Counted from the stretch's first letter, positions 44,738 through 53,568 are shown. The stretch: DNA of 64,000 bases from Algibacter lectus (GCF_900112395.1 NZ_FOLN01000008.1:1-64000); one strand, 5' to 3'. Notes: generated by a model from the letters alone, not told the origin. A program made the numbers and translations.

Positions 44738-46312
44738 CTAAATATAGTGCTCGTTTACTAACTCAATAACGCTTTCTACCGTTGGTACTTTTGCTACACG
44801 TACATCATCAAAATGCTTTTTAGCTTCCTTTGCTGTAGTTTCTCCAATACAAAAAGCAATAATTTCTTTATTGTTTTTTTGAGTAAAACTTTCAACTGTA
44901 GAAGGGCTATAAAACATAACAGCTTCTACCGAATCGTTAACTTTTACACCATCGTATTTGGTTTGGTAAGCCTCAATTTCGTTAACTTTTATATTGTTTT
45001 CGCTTAAAATAGTTGGTAAAGCATCTAATCTAATGTCGCTGCAGAAATAAGTTGCTTCTGTACCTTCCATGTATTCTACCAAGTATTCCGCTAGTTTTTT
45101 AGCGTTGTTTTCGGTATGTGTTACTTTTCCAATTTTATTTTCAACTAAACGCTTGGTTCTGCGACCTACACAGTAAATGTTTTTAAACTGCAATTCAATC
45201 GCTGAATAATTTGTAGTAAGCGATTCTACTGCGTTTTTACTAGTAATTATTACGTTTTGTATTTCTTGCTTTAAAAATCTTGGGTGAATACGGTTTAAAC
45301 TAATTTTAACCACATCGGTACTTTCAGATTTTACTTTTTCATGAAACAACAAGCGTTGATCTTCGGTTAAAGATTTTGTAGAATATACATTCGTTTTTCT
45401 ATCGGCATCTTTTATGCTATCCATTAAGCGTTTTCCGCCACGTTCAATAACAAAATCGGCACAATATTGTGCAATATCATTGTGCTCGCCTAATTTTTTA
45501 ACACGAGTAACATCAATACGTTTTGTACCGTCAGGACTTAGTAAAACACCTGTAAAGGTTATTTCTTCGTCTTTAATAAAGGCTAAAGCTCCAATAGGTG
45601 CTGTACATCCGCCTTCTAATTTGTTTAAAAATTCGCGCTCTATGGTTGTGCAAATTTCAGTTTCTTCGTGGTTTAATTCTGCGCAAATAGCTCGAGTTTC
45701 TTCATCGTCTTCTAGAGCTGTAATCATAATTGCACCTTGTGCTGGTGCAGGAATCATCCAATCTAAATTAATAGCGTCTTCTGGTCTAATTCCAATACGT
45801 CCAATACCGGCAGCTGCAAAAATAGCACCGTTCCAATCGCTGTTTTCTAGTTTTTCTAAACGCGAATTTACATTGCCACGTAAATCTGTGATAGTATGGG
45901 TTGGGAAACGATTTAACCATTGGGCACGTCTACGTAAACTACCTGTCGCAATAACGGCGTCTTTAGAGCCTAAAAATTCTTCATTGTCTTTAAAAACCAA
46001 AGTATCTTTTACATTACCACGTTTTAAAACGGCTGCTTGTACAATACCTTTTGGTAAAAGGGTAGGCACATCTTTTAAGGAGTGTACAGCAATATCGATA
46101 TCGTTATTTAGCATAGCGATATCTAATGTTCTTGTAAAAATTCCGGTAATACCTAACTCATAAAGAGGTTTGTCTAAAACTAAATCACCTGTAGATTTTA
46201 CAGGGACTAATTGTGTTTTGTGACCTAAATGTTCGAGTTGACTTTGTACTATTTTGGCTTGCCATAGCGCTAATTCGCTATCACGAGTACCAATTTTTAT
46301 AATTTTAGACAT
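44738..46312 (-). CDS. hemCD: Fused hydroxymethylbilane synthase / uroporphyrinogen-III synthase
   Basis: This 524-residue protein joins two successive haem enzymes. Residues 1 to about 305 are porphobilinogen deaminase, with TRDSELALWQAK and the dipyrromethane-cofactor cysteine Cys236 in EGGCTAPIGA. Residues about 310-524 form a uroporphyrinogen-III synthase-like domain, with NVIITSKNAVES, MFYSPSTVESF and FCIGETTAKEA. A helical linker of about 45 residues joins them. It overlaps hemA by eight bases. A fused form would pass the unstable hydroxymethylbilane directly to HemD. Confidence 0.9.
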   Translation of the reverse strand: MSKIIKIGTRDSELALWQAKIVQSQLEHLGHKTQLVPVKSTGDLVLDKPLYELGITGIFTRTLDIAMLNNDIDIAVHSLKDVPTLLPKGIVQAAVLKRGNVKDTLVFKDNEEFLGSKDAVIATGSLRRRAQWLNRFPTHTITDLRGNVNSRLEKLENSDWNGAIFAAAGIGRIGIRPEDAINLDWMIPAPAQGAIMITALEDDEETRAICAELNHEETEICTTIEREFLNKLEGGCTAPIGALAFIKDEEITFTGVLLSPDGTKRIDVTRVKKLGEHNDIAQYCADFVIERGGKRLMDSIKDADRKTNVYSTKSLTEDQRLLFHEKVKSESTDVVKISLNRIHPRFLKQEIQNVIITSKNAVESLTTNYSAIELQFKNIYCVGRRTKRLVENKIGKVTHTENNAKKLAEYLVEYMEGTEATYFCSDIRLDALPTILSENNIKVNEIEAYQTKYDGVKVNDSVEAVMFYSPSTVESFTQKNNKEIIAFCIGETTAKEAKKHFDDVRVAKVPTVESVIELVNEHYI

Positions 46313-47567
46313 TTTTTGTAGAAGGTTCTAGTTGGAACACTTTTTTAATAAGTTCAAGACTTTCGTCTGTAGAAACGTCATCATCCTTTAGGTGATGCGC
46401 AAAATGATTTGTAATTTTCTGAATGATGTTGTTGCTGATAATTTCAGCTTGCGATTCGTTAAAATCAGATATTTTTTTACGTTGTGTATCTAATTCAGCA
46501 GTTGCAAAATCGTTCAGTTTATGTTTAAGAGCTTTAATAGTTGGTGCAAATTTTCTTGTTTCTAACCAACCATTAAATTCTTCTTTTACTTCTTCTATAA
46601 TCGCTTCCGCAGAAGGGATATGTTGCTTTCTAGCTTCTAGAGTTCTATCGGTAATTTGAGATAAATGATCTAAATGTACCAATTTAACACCTTCTAGTTC
46701 TAATACGTTTTCGTCTACATTTTTAGGAATTGACAAGTCTAAAATTAAAAGCGGTTTGTTGCTTTGTATAATGTGTTTGTCAATAGTAGGGCGTTGTGCT
46801 CCTGTAGCCACAATTAAAATATCCGAGTCGGTTATTTCTTCTTGTAAATTAGAATAGTCTTTAACTAATAAATTGAATTTTCCGGCTATTTGTTCAGCCT
46901 TCGTTTTCGTTCTGTTTATTAAAGTAATGTGTTCGTTTTTGGTATGTTTAACTAGGTTTTCGCAAGTATTTCTACCAATTTTTCCTGTTCCAAAGAGTAG
47001 AATGTTTTTATTGGTAATATCTTCAACTTCATTAAAAATGTATTGTACAGAAGCAAAAGAAACCGAAGTGGCTCCCGATGAGATTTCAGTTTCATTTTTA
47101 ATACGTTTACTTGCTTGTATTACGGCATTTATTAATCTTTCGGAAAAAGGATTAAGTAATCCGTGTTTTCTTGAAAGTTTAGCGCTAATTTTTAATTGAC
47201 TAATAATTTCGAAATCACCAAGAATTTGGCTGTCCAAGCCAGATCCAACACGAAACATATGCGATATCGCTTCTTTGTTTTTGTATATGTAGGCCACCTC
47301 TTGAAATTCTTCAACAGTACCGCGTGTATTATCGCAAAGTAATTTAATAAGTTGGAAAGGATGCTGTGCAAAACCGTAAATTTCAGTTCTGTTACAAGTG
47401 GAAGTTACCACCAAACTTTCAATATTATTTTCTTTGGCTTGATTTAAAAGTGCAAGTTTACCTTCTTCGCTTAGACTAAAATGTCCGCGAATATCCGCAT
47501 CGGCCTTTTTGTAACTAAGGCCAATAGCGTAAAAGTAACTACTTTTCGAAACGTTATACTTTTGCAT
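46305..47567 (-). CDS. hemA: Glutamyl-tRNA reductase
   Basis: This 420-residue NADPH-dependent enzyme reduces glutamyl-tRNA to glutamate semialdehyde, the first committed step of the C5 haem route. The nucleophile Cys58 is in TSTCNRTEIYG. The central NADP site (GTGKIGRNT) and the C-terminal dimerisation helices are complete. It opens the long minus-strand hem run, has a -7 box 22 bases upstream, and is divergent from an AraC regulator gene. Confidence 0.95.
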   Translation of the reverse strand: MQKYNVSKSSYFYAIGLSYKKADADIRGHFSLSEEGKLALLNQAKENNIESLVVTSTCNRTEIYGFAQHPFQLIKLLCDNTRGTVEEFQEVAYIYKNKEAISHMFRVGSGLDSQILGDFEIISQLKISAKLSRKHGLLNPFSERLINAVIQASKRIKNETEISSGATSVSFASVQYIFNEVEDITNKNILLFGTGKIGRNTCENLVKHTKNEHITLINRTKTKAEQIAGKFNLLVKDYSNLQEEITDSDILIVATGAQRPTIDKHIIQSNKPLLILDLSIPKNVDENVLELEGVKLVHLDHLSQITDRTLEARKQHIPSAEAIIEEVKEEFNGWLETRKFAPTIKALKHKLNDFATAELDTQRKKISDFNESQAEIISNNIIQKITNHFAHHLKDDDVSTDESLELIKKVFQLEPSTKNV

Positions 47568-47588
47568 GCGTTAATTAAAAATGTGTGG

Positions 47589-47596
47589 CAAAAATA
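47589..47596 (-). promoter_or_regulatory. -7 box of hemA (minus strand)
   Basis: The minus strand reads TATTTTTG, fitting TAnnTTTG, 22 bases before the hemA start codon. Confidence 0.5.
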
Positions 47597-47599
47597 TAC

Positions 47600-47623
47600 G
47601 GATGCCGACTTAAAAAGTAACGC
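47600..47623 (+). repeat. Short dispersed repeat upstream of hemA (copy B)
   Basis: This 24-base stretch matches the hemW copy (11032-11055) at 22 of 24 positions and continues TCAAAG, as in copy C. It sits immediately upstream of the hemA -7 box, in the hemA/AraC intergenic region. Confidence 0.6.
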
Positions 47624-47666
47624 TCAAAGAACTTTTAGTGTCGTTTGTGGTTTTTTAACGTTGTTT

Positions 47667-47698
47667 TTGCTCGAAATGTGATAAATATCATATTTTTG
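47667..47698 (+). promoter_or_regulatory. Promoter of the AraC-type regulator
   Basis: TTG (47667-47669) and TATTTTTG (47691-47698) are 21 bases apart. The start codon follows at 47750. Confidence 0.5.
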
Positions 47699-47749
47699 TA
47701 GTGAAATAGGATGATTTGGAGTGATTAATTTAGAACCAATCTAAATAAG

Positions 47750-48658
47750 ATGAATAAAAATAACGCTGAAGATACCGGTAAAAGTAACGCTCAAAGGTCG
47801 TTTTTGGAGACAGAAGTTGGCGAGGGGTTTGTGGTTTTAATGTATAAAAATGATGAAAGCGAAACGCAAAACATTGTAAAAGATATACATAGCGACTTTA
47901 TACAATTTCACTTTTGTGTAAAAGGTTCTAGCCAGTTTGTTTTTAATGAAGGGCGCTACACTTTAAATATTCTTGAAGAGAACTCATTGCTTTTGTATAA
48001 TCCACAACGCGATTTGCCAATCAACCTAAAAATTGAACCTAATTCTTGGATGGTTTCTATATTAATTTCAATCAAGAAGTTTCATGGTTTGTTTTCTCAA
48101 GAAGCGGGTTATATCACTTTTTTAAGTGATGATAATAAGGATAAAAAGTATTATAAAGATGGTGTTATTACGCCTTCTATGGCTATTGTTTTAAATCAAC
48201 TGATAAACTATAATCTTAACCTGTCGATAAAAAACTTATATTTCAAAGGTAAAGCGTACGAGCTTTTAAGTCTTTATTTTAATAGGAATGAAGATGCCGA
48301 TGTTGAACAATGCCCGTTTTTAGTAGACGAAACTAATGTAATAAAAATTAGAAAGGCAAAAGATATTGTGATTTCTCGAATAGCAGAGCCACCAAGTTTG
48401 CAGGAACTTGCTGATGAAATTGGATTAAACATTAAAAAATTAAAAGAAGGTTTTAAGCAAATTTATGGTGATTCAGTTTTTAGCTTTTTATTCGACTATA
48501 AGATGGAAGTGGCAAGAAAACTACTTGAAGCTGGTAATGATAATGTAAATGAAGTTGGTTTAAAAGTAGGTTATAGTACATCGAGTCATTTTATAGCAGC
48601 TTTTAAAAAGAAATATGGCACCACGCCTAAAAAATATGTGATGTCTTTAACATCGTAA
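47750..48658 (+). CDS. AraC family regulator, PchR-like
   Basis: This 302-residue protein has an N-terminal sensing region and two C-terminal AraC helix-turn-helix motifs (about residues 215-300). The spacer PPSLQELADEIGLNIKKLKEGFKQIYGDSVFSFL matches the pattern of PchR-type iron/siderophore-responsive regulators. It is divergent from hemA and precedes the hemH unit, so it is a strong candidate to control haem genes (inference). The N-terminus carries about 18 extra residues (MNKNNAEDTGKSNAQRS) made in part by a dispersed repeat. ATG 47750 is the only upstream start seen. Confidence 0.82.
   Translation: MNKNNAEDTGKSNAQRSFLETEVGEGFVVLMYKNDESETQNIVKDIHSDFIQFHFCVKGSSQFVFNEGRYTLNILEENSLLLYNPQRDLPINLKIEPNSWMVSILISIKKFHGLFSQEAGYITFLSDDNKDKKYYKDGVITPSMAIVLNQLINYNLNLSIKNLYFKGKAYELLSLYFNRNEDADVEQCPFLVDETNVIKIRKAKDIVISRIAEPPSLQELADEIGLNIKKLKEGFKQIYGDSVFSFLFDYKMEVARKLLEAGNDNVNEVGLKVGYSTSSHFIAAFKKKYGTTPKKYVMSLTS
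47771..47797 (+). repeat. Short dispersed repeat at the AraC start (copy C)
   Basis: GATACCGGTAAAAGTAACGC followed by TCAAAGG matches copies A and B apart from a three-base gap and a few changes. It is read in the same frame as the copy in hemW, giving DTGKSNAQR. A related AAAATAACGCTGAAGA just before it may be a further partial copy. Confidence 0.5.
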
Positions 48659-48708
48659 ACAGTAGAAGTGATTATTTAACAAGGTTTCTTCTGAAATAAA
48701 TTATAAAA

Positions 48709-48864
48709 ATGAAATATTTAACACCAGAAATTGCAGCTTTAGCGAAATTTGCAAACACGAAAACTTTAGCAAGGTCAAGTACATCGTGCGGAATTTTTCA
48801 AGATTGTGATTACACAGAAGAGCGACCTAAACTATACCACGAACAGCTAAATACAAACAAATGA
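48709..48864 (+). CDS. 51-residue orphan protein in the haem gene set
   Basis: An ATG at 48709 opens 51 codons that end at TGA 48862-48864, overlapping the ATG of the next gene (ATGA), a classic translational coupling. The peptide begins MKYLTPEIAALAKFANTK and contains SSTSCGIFQDCDYTEERPK with two cysteines six residues apart. There is no signal peptide or membrane segment. I do not recognise a family. Coding is supported by the exact overlap and the position between the AraC regulator and the hemH unit. A metal- or haem-binding role is possible, as an inference only. Confidence 0.75.
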   Translation: MKYLTPEIAALAKFANTKTLARSSTSCGIFQDCDYTEERPKLYHEQLNTNK

Positions 48865-49565
48865 GAGTATTATTAATTACATTTTTAGCATTTTTTACAG
48901 TCAGTACTTATGCTGCCGAAAAGGTGCTAGTTTTTTCAAAAACAGCGGGATTTAGACATAAATCTATTGAAACAGGTATAAAAACCATTGAGGCTTTAGG
49001 CTTACAGAATAACTTTACTGTAACGCATACTGAAGATGCTGCAGTGTTTTTAGATAAGAAATTAAAAAAGTACGATTTAATTATTTTCTTAAATACCACA
49101 GGCGATGTTTTGAATACTGAGGAGGAACACGCTTTTAAAAAGTATATTAATAAAGGAGGAAGCTTTTTAGGTATTCATGCGGCTACAGATACAGAGTTCG
49201 AGTGGGCTTGGTATGGTAAGTTGGTTGGTGCGTATTTTATAAGTCATCCAAAACAAACGGAAGCTACCATGCATGTAAAAGATAACAAGCATGAGGCTAC
49301 AAAACATTTACCTAGTCCGTGGACGCATTATGATGAGTGGTATAATTTTAAAAATATTAACAAAGATTTACATGTGTTACTAGAATTAGATGAATCGAGT
49401 TATAAAGGTGGTGAAAATGGTGATTTTCATCCGATAGCTTGGTGCCAAGAATTCGATGGCGGTAAAATGTTTTATACCGGAATGGGGCATACTGTAGAAT
49501 CTTACTCAAATCCAGAATTTAAGCAACATCTTTTAGGTGGAATCTTATATTGTTTAGATAAATAA
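48861..49565 (+). CDS. Secreted ThuA-like protein
   Basis: This 234-residue protein has a signal peptide ending around TYAAE and a ThuA domain (PF06283). Typical segments are VLVFSKTAGFRHKSI, GGSFLGIHAATDTE, and the final CQEFDGGKMFYTGMGHT. Related proteins act in trehalose or glycoside metabolism, and the fold resembles a glutamine amidotransferase. It stops five bases before hemH, in the same operon. Confidence 0.85.
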   Translation: MRVLLITFLAFFTVSTYAAEKVLVFSKTAGFRHKSIETGIKTIEALGLQNNFTVTHTEDAAVFLDKKLKKYDLIIFLNTTGDVLNTEEEHAFKKYINKGGSFLGIHAATDTEFEWAWYGKLVGAYFISHPKQTEATMHVKDNKHEATKHLPSPWTHYDEWYNFKNINKDLHVLLELDESSYKGGENGDFHPIAWCQEFDGGKMFYTGMGHTVESYSNPEFKQHLLGGILYCLDK

Positions 49566-49570
49566 AATAA

Positions 49571-50602
49571 ATGAAAAAAGGTATATTACTTGTCAATCTT
49601 GGTTCTCCGGAGAGTCCAGAACCAAAAGACGTTAAAAAGTATTTAGGTGAGTTTTTAATGGACGAGCGTGTTATCGATATTCCATATATAGCAAGAGCAG
49701 CCTTAGTTAAAGGTGTCATATTAAAAACGCGACCAAAAGCATCAGCCGCAGCCTATAAAAAGATTTGGTGGGAAGAAGGCTCTCCGCTTATTGTGCTTTC
49801 GGAAAGGCTTCAGAATAAAATTCAAAAACAAGTAGAATATCCTGTTGCTTTGGCAATGCGTTATGGAAGCATGACGATTAAAAAAGGACTTCAGGAACTT
49901 GTTGATAAAGGTGTAGAAGAGGTTTTGCTTTTTCCACTTTATCCACAATTTGCTATGGCAACTACCGAAACTATTACAGTTTTAGCAGAAGAGTTGCGAC
50001 AAGAATTTTTTCCTAGTTTAAAAATAGAATCTGTGCCTGCGTTTTATAATAAGGCAGATTATATTGAAGTGCTTTCAAATTCTATTAAAAGGCATTTAGA
50101 GGGTAAGAAATACGATCATGTTTTATTCTCGTATCATGGTGTTCCTGAACGCCATATTAGAAAAAGTGATGTTACGCAGTCACATTGTAAAATCGATAAA
50201 AGCTGTTGTGTAACGCCTAGTAAAGCGCATGAGTATTGCTATAAGCATCAATGTTTAGAGGTTACAAGGTTGGTGGGTGAAAGACTTCAATTTAAAAAAG
50301 GGGCTTTTTCCACATCCTTTCAGTCTCGTTTAGGTTTCGATCCATGGTTACAACCGTATACGGATAGAACTATTGAACGTTTAGGTAAGAGTGGTGTAGA
50401 AAATATGGCGATTATTACTCCGGCATTTATTAGTGATTGTTTAGAAACTCTCGAAGAAATAGCAATGGAAGGTCAAGAGATTTTTCATGAAATGGGTGGT
50501 AAAGATTTTACAACTGTACCGTGTTTAAATGATGATGATGAGTTTGTGGCGTTACTTTCTAAATGGATAAATACTTGGGCTGAGTCTAAAATCACTGCTT
50601 AA
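49571..50602 (+). CDS. hemH: Ferrochelatase
   Basis: This 343-residue enzyme inserts Fe2+ into protoporphyrin IX. The family start LLVNLGSPESP, the catalytic histidine region SYHGVPERHIR, a Cys-rich CCVTPSKAHEYC insert and the final FISDCLETLEEIA are visible. The cysteines may bind an Fe-S cluster, as in some bacterial ferrochelatases (inference). It runs between the ThuA and MATE genes with very small gaps. Confidence 0.95.
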   Translation: MKKGILLVNLGSPESPEPKDVKKYLGEFLMDERVIDIPYIARAALVKGVILKTRPKASAAAYKKIWWEEGSPLIVLSERLQNKIQKQVEYPVALAMRYGSMTIKKGLQELVDKGVEEVLLFPLYPQFAMATTETITVLAEELRQEFFPSLKIESVPAFYNKADYIEVLSNSIKRHLEGKKYDHVLFSYHGVPERHIRKSDVTQSHCKIDKSCCVTPSKAHEYCYKHQCLEVTRLVGERLQFKKGAFSTSFQSRLGFDPWLQPYTDRTIERLGKSGVENMAIITPAFISDCLETLEEIAMEGQEIFHEMGGKDFTTVPCLNDDDEFVALLSKWINTWAESKITA

Positions 50603-50604
50603 TA

Positions 50605-51960
50605 ATGGCAAAAGTATCCTCCGATGGTTTTGGTGAGCAATCGATAAGTAAGTTATTGGTTAAGCAAGCTGTTCCTGCGTCTATTGGTCTGTTGGTGATG
50701 TCGCTAAATATTTTGGTCGACACTGTATTTGTAGGTCAATGGATTGGGTCTATCGCTATTGCTGCCATAAATATAGTATTGCCTGTGTCGTTTTTTATAG
50801 CGGCTCTAGGTATGAGTATTGGTATTGGAGGTGCTTCTATAATATCGCGTGCGCTTGGCGCTTCAAATTACGAAAAGGCTTTAAAAACTTTTGGGAATCA
50901 AATAACACTTACGTTGTTAATTGTGGTTTCTATGGTTGTTTTAGGGTTGCTCTTTGTAGACGATATTATTTTATCCTTTGGAGGAAAAGGAGCTATTTTT
51001 GAGCCGGCAAAAATCTATTATAAAATTGTACTTTATGGTGTGCCGTTTTTGGCATTTTCCATGTTAGGTAACAATGTAATGCGGGCAGAAGGAAAGCCTA
51101 AATTTGCTATGTATGCCATGATGTTGCCTTCTGTAGGTAATCTGGTTTTAGATTATATCTTTATTAATGTAATGGGGTATGGCATGGAAGGTGCTGCATG
51201 GGCAACTAGTGTTTCTTATCTGTTTTCTTTCGTTTTTATTGTTTGGTTTTTTAGTTCTAAAAATTCAGAATTAAAAATTAGTGTAGCGCATTTTGGTTTA
51301 AATCGTTATGTTGTAAAGGAAATAGGTTCTTTGGGGTTTGTTACTCTTGCTCGCCAAGCTGTAGTAAGTGTAACCTATTTATTTATGAATAATATTTTAT
51401 TCGATTTAGGAGGTGAAACATCGGTTACTGCTTATGCTATTGTTGGTCGTATGCTTATGTTTGCATTATTTCCTGTTTTTGGTATTACTCAAGGTTTCTT
51501 GCCTATTGCAGGTTTTAATTATGGTGCTAAAAATTACGAACGGGTAAGAGAAAGTATAAATATTGCTATTAAATATGCCGCTATTTTGGCAACACTTATT
51601 TTTATCTTACTCATGGTTTTTCCGGAGACAATAACAAGAATATTTACTACAGATCCCGATGTTATTGCACAAACCCCAAATGCTATGCGTTGGGTTTTTG
51701 CGGCGACGCCAATTATAGCTTTACAGCTCATTGGTGCTGCTTATTTTCAGGCTATTGGTAAAGCTACGCCAGCATTATTACTTACATTGTCTAGGCAGGG
51801 TTTCTTTTTTATTCCGCTTATATTAATTTTGCCGAAATTTTATGGAGAATTAGGGGTTTGGATGTCGTTTCCAATTTCCGATGTGTTATCAACACTGGTT
51901 ACTGCATATTTTTTAAATAGGGAAATACGAAGAGATTTAATATTGAAAACTACAAAATAA
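50605..51960 (+). CDS. MATE family efflux transporter
   Basis: This 451-residue protein has about twelve membrane helices in two MatE halves: LLVKQAVPASIGLLVMSLNILVDTVFVGQW near the start and GVWMSFPISDVLSTLVTAYFLNREIRRD near the end. It exports cations or drug-like compounds in exchange for Na+ or H+. It starts two bases after hemH, so it is co-transcribed. A role in exporting porphyrins or iron compounds would be speculative. Confidence 0.88.
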   Translation: MAKVSSDGFGEQSISKLLVKQAVPASIGLLVMSLNILVDTVFVGQWIGSIAIAAINIVLPVSFFIAALGMSIGIGGASIISRALGASNYEKALKTFGNQITLTLLIVVSMVVLGLLFVDDIILSFGGKGAIFEPAKIYYKIVLYGVPFLAFSMLGNNVMRAEGKPKFAMYAMMLPSVGNLVLDYIFINVMGYGMEGAAWATSVSYLFSFVFIVWFFSSKNSELKISVAHFGLNRYVVKEIGSLGFVTLARQAVVSVTYLFMNNILFDLGGETSVTAYAIVGRMLMFALFPVFGITQGFLPIAGFNYGAKNYERVRESINIAIKYAAILATLIFILLMVFPETITRIFTTDPDVIAQTPNAMRWVFAATPIIALQLIGAAYFQAIGKATPALLLTLSRQGFFFIPLILILPKFYGELGVWMSFPISDVLSTLVTAYFLNREIRRDLILKTTK

Positions 51961-51967
51961 CTCACTT

Positions 51968-52516
51968 ATGGAATATTATAATTATATAAAATCGTTTCAT
52001 CTTATTTTTGTTGTCACTTGGTTTGCTGGTTTGTTTTACATTCCGCGATTGTTTGTGTATCAAATAGAAGCACATTATAAACCATCGCCAGATAAAGAGA
52101 TTTTAGGTAAGCAATTGCAAATAATGGCAAAGCGCTTATGGTATATTATAACTTGGCCATCGGCTATTTTGTGTACTATTTTTGCTGTTTGGTTAATGAT
52201 TTTACAACCGTTTTGGTTGCAGCAACCCTGGATGCATGTTAAGCTTACTTTTGTGGTATTACTTTTTGTTTATCATTTAAAAACACATCAATACTTTAAG
52301 CAGTTGCAAAATGGTATAGTGAATAAAACATCTAGTTTTATGCGTATTTGGAACGAAGGTGCCACGTTTATACTTTTCGCTGTTGTGTTTTTAGTTATTC
52401 TGAAGAGTGCAATTAATTGGGTTTGGGGTGTAGTAGGAATTGTTGTTTTAGGTGTTTTAATTATGCTTGGCTTTAAAGTCTATAAAAATATAAGAAGTAA
52501 AAACCCTGATGCCTAA
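51968..52516 (+). CDS. hemJ: Protoporphyrinogen oxidase HemJ-like
   Basis: This 182-residue membrane protein has four or five helices and matches the HemJ/UPF0093 family. The start YIKSFHLIFVVTWFAGLFYIPRLFVYQIEA contains the conserved His11, and W-MHVKLTFV plus a later helix carry other conserved positions. HemJ oxidises protoporphyrinogen IX to protoporphyrin IX. It stops just before a terminator, so it ends the hemH transcript. This is consistent with HemF supplying its substrate and HemH using its product. Confidence 0.88.
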   Translation: MEYYNYIKSFHLIFVVTWFAGLFYIPRLFVYQIEAHYKPSPDKEILGKQLQIMAKRLWYIITWPSAILCTIFAVWLMILQPFWLQQPWMHVKLTFVVLLFVYHLKTHQYFKQLQNGIVNKTSSFMRIWNEGATFILFAVVFLVILKSAINWVWGVVGIVVLGVLIMLGFKVYKNIRSKNPDA

Positions 52517-52520
52517 TTAA

Positions 52521-52561
52521 AAAACAATCTGCCTTAAGTTTTATTAAAGCAGACTGTTTGT
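52521..52561. terminator. Imperfect terminator between converging genes
   Basis: AACAATCTGCCTTAA pairs imperfectly with TTAAAGCAGACTGTT, flanked by A and T runs. It lies between hemJ and the universal stress gene and could serve both. Confidence 0.6.
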
Positions 52562-52565
52562 GTTT

Positions 52566-53390
52566 TTAAATTTTAAAAGTAATTACAGGGCGTTTTGCGT
52601 GGTTCACTAAATCTTCACTAATACTGCCATTAAAAAAGTGTGAAATACCTTGTCGGCCATGAGTGCTCATGCCTATTAGGTTTGCTGAAATAGATTCGGA
52701 AAAATTCATAATTCCACTTTCAATACTAATGTCGTTATAAATGTTTTTGCTGAGTTCCGGAAAATCGAAAGCATCTAAGAATGTTTGCATTCTGCCATTT
52801 GCTTCTCCCGAAGTCATAAAATTATTTGGAGTGTTCACTAAAAGTAAATGTACCTTAGCATTGAAAATTTTGGCAAACTGGAGTAGTTTTTCATAACTAG
52901 GTTTGCTTTCATCTTTAAAATCGGAAGCAAATACGAAGTTATCAACTTTAAATGCTTTGTGCTCATTTTTAATAACTAAAACTGGGATTTCCGAAGTTCT
53001 TACAACCTTTTCAGTGTTACTTCCAATAAGCATTTCTTTTAATCCGCTTACTCCATTAGATCCCATGATGATTAAATCAATATCATGCTTTTTACTTACA
53101 TGAAAAATGCCTTTAAAAATTTCGTGAAAATCAACTGTTTCATGTACTGTTATATCTTTTAGGTAATCTTTCTTTTTTAAGGCTTCAAATTTATTGTGAG
53201 CTAACTTCATGAAAAACAAAGCTTCTGGGAAGTCACTATGCGAGTTTATAGCATCGTCTTGGTCTATAGGTAATTCAATAATATGTAATAAATAAATTTC
53301 ACAATCATAAGTTCGGGCTAGTTGTGCGGCAACCTTTAGTGCATTCTCAGCTTGGTCGGAAAAATCTGTGGGTACAAGAATTTTTTTCAT
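52566..53390 (-). CDS. Universal stress protein, two Usp domains
   Basis: This 274-residue protein contains two tandem UspA domains (about residues 1-145 and 150-274). The first ends in GSNGVSGLKEMLIGSNTEKVVRTSEIPVLVI, a nucleotide-binding-type loop, and the second in STHGRQGISHFFNGSISEDLVNH. Such proteins bind ATP or act as stress chaperones. It is a single gene in the opposite direction to rimP. Confidence 0.9.
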   Translation of the reverse strand: MKKILVPTDFSDQAENALKVAAQLARTYDCEIYLLHIIELPIDQDDAINSHSDFPEALFFMKLAHNKFEALKKKDYLKDITVHETVDFHEIFKGIFHVSKKHDIDLIIMGSNGVSGLKEMLIGSNTEKVVRTSEIPVLVIKNEHKAFKVDNFVFASDFKDESKPSYEKLLQFAKIFNAKVHLLLVNTPNNFMTSGEANGRMQTFLDAFDFPELSKNIYNDISIESGIMNFSESISANLIGMSTHGRQGISHFFNGSISEDLVNHAKRPVITFKI

Positions 53391-53533
53391 AGAATTATGG
53401 GGTGTTTAGTTATTTGGTAAGGCATTATCTGCAGAGCAGATATAAAGCTTAAATGTACACTTATTTGTTTGTAACCTAAGCTGTGGCATAGCTAAATTTA
53501 TGAAATATTCCTTTAAAAATCAATAAAATGTTA

Positions 53534-53541
53534 TATATTTG
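53534..53541 (+). promoter_or_regulatory. -7 box of the rimP operon
   Basis: TATATTTG fits TAnnTTTG. Transcription would start near 53547, about 58 bases before the rimP start codon. Confidence 0.55.
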
Positions 53542-53568
53542 CACCGTTGAAAGGCGAATTAAGAAAAT

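Noticed and set aside
45414-46163. 249-codon frame on the plus strand opposite hemCD
   Set aside because: It lies entirely antisense to a well-supported gene, and its low-complexity Ser/Ile/Lys composition is the mirror of the hemCD codons.
47481-47681. 66-codon frame spanning the hemA start and the repeat B
   Set aside because: It is largely antisense to hemA and crosses its promoter. It has no family and no start signal. The repeat peptide it contains is better explained by copy B being a DNA repeat.
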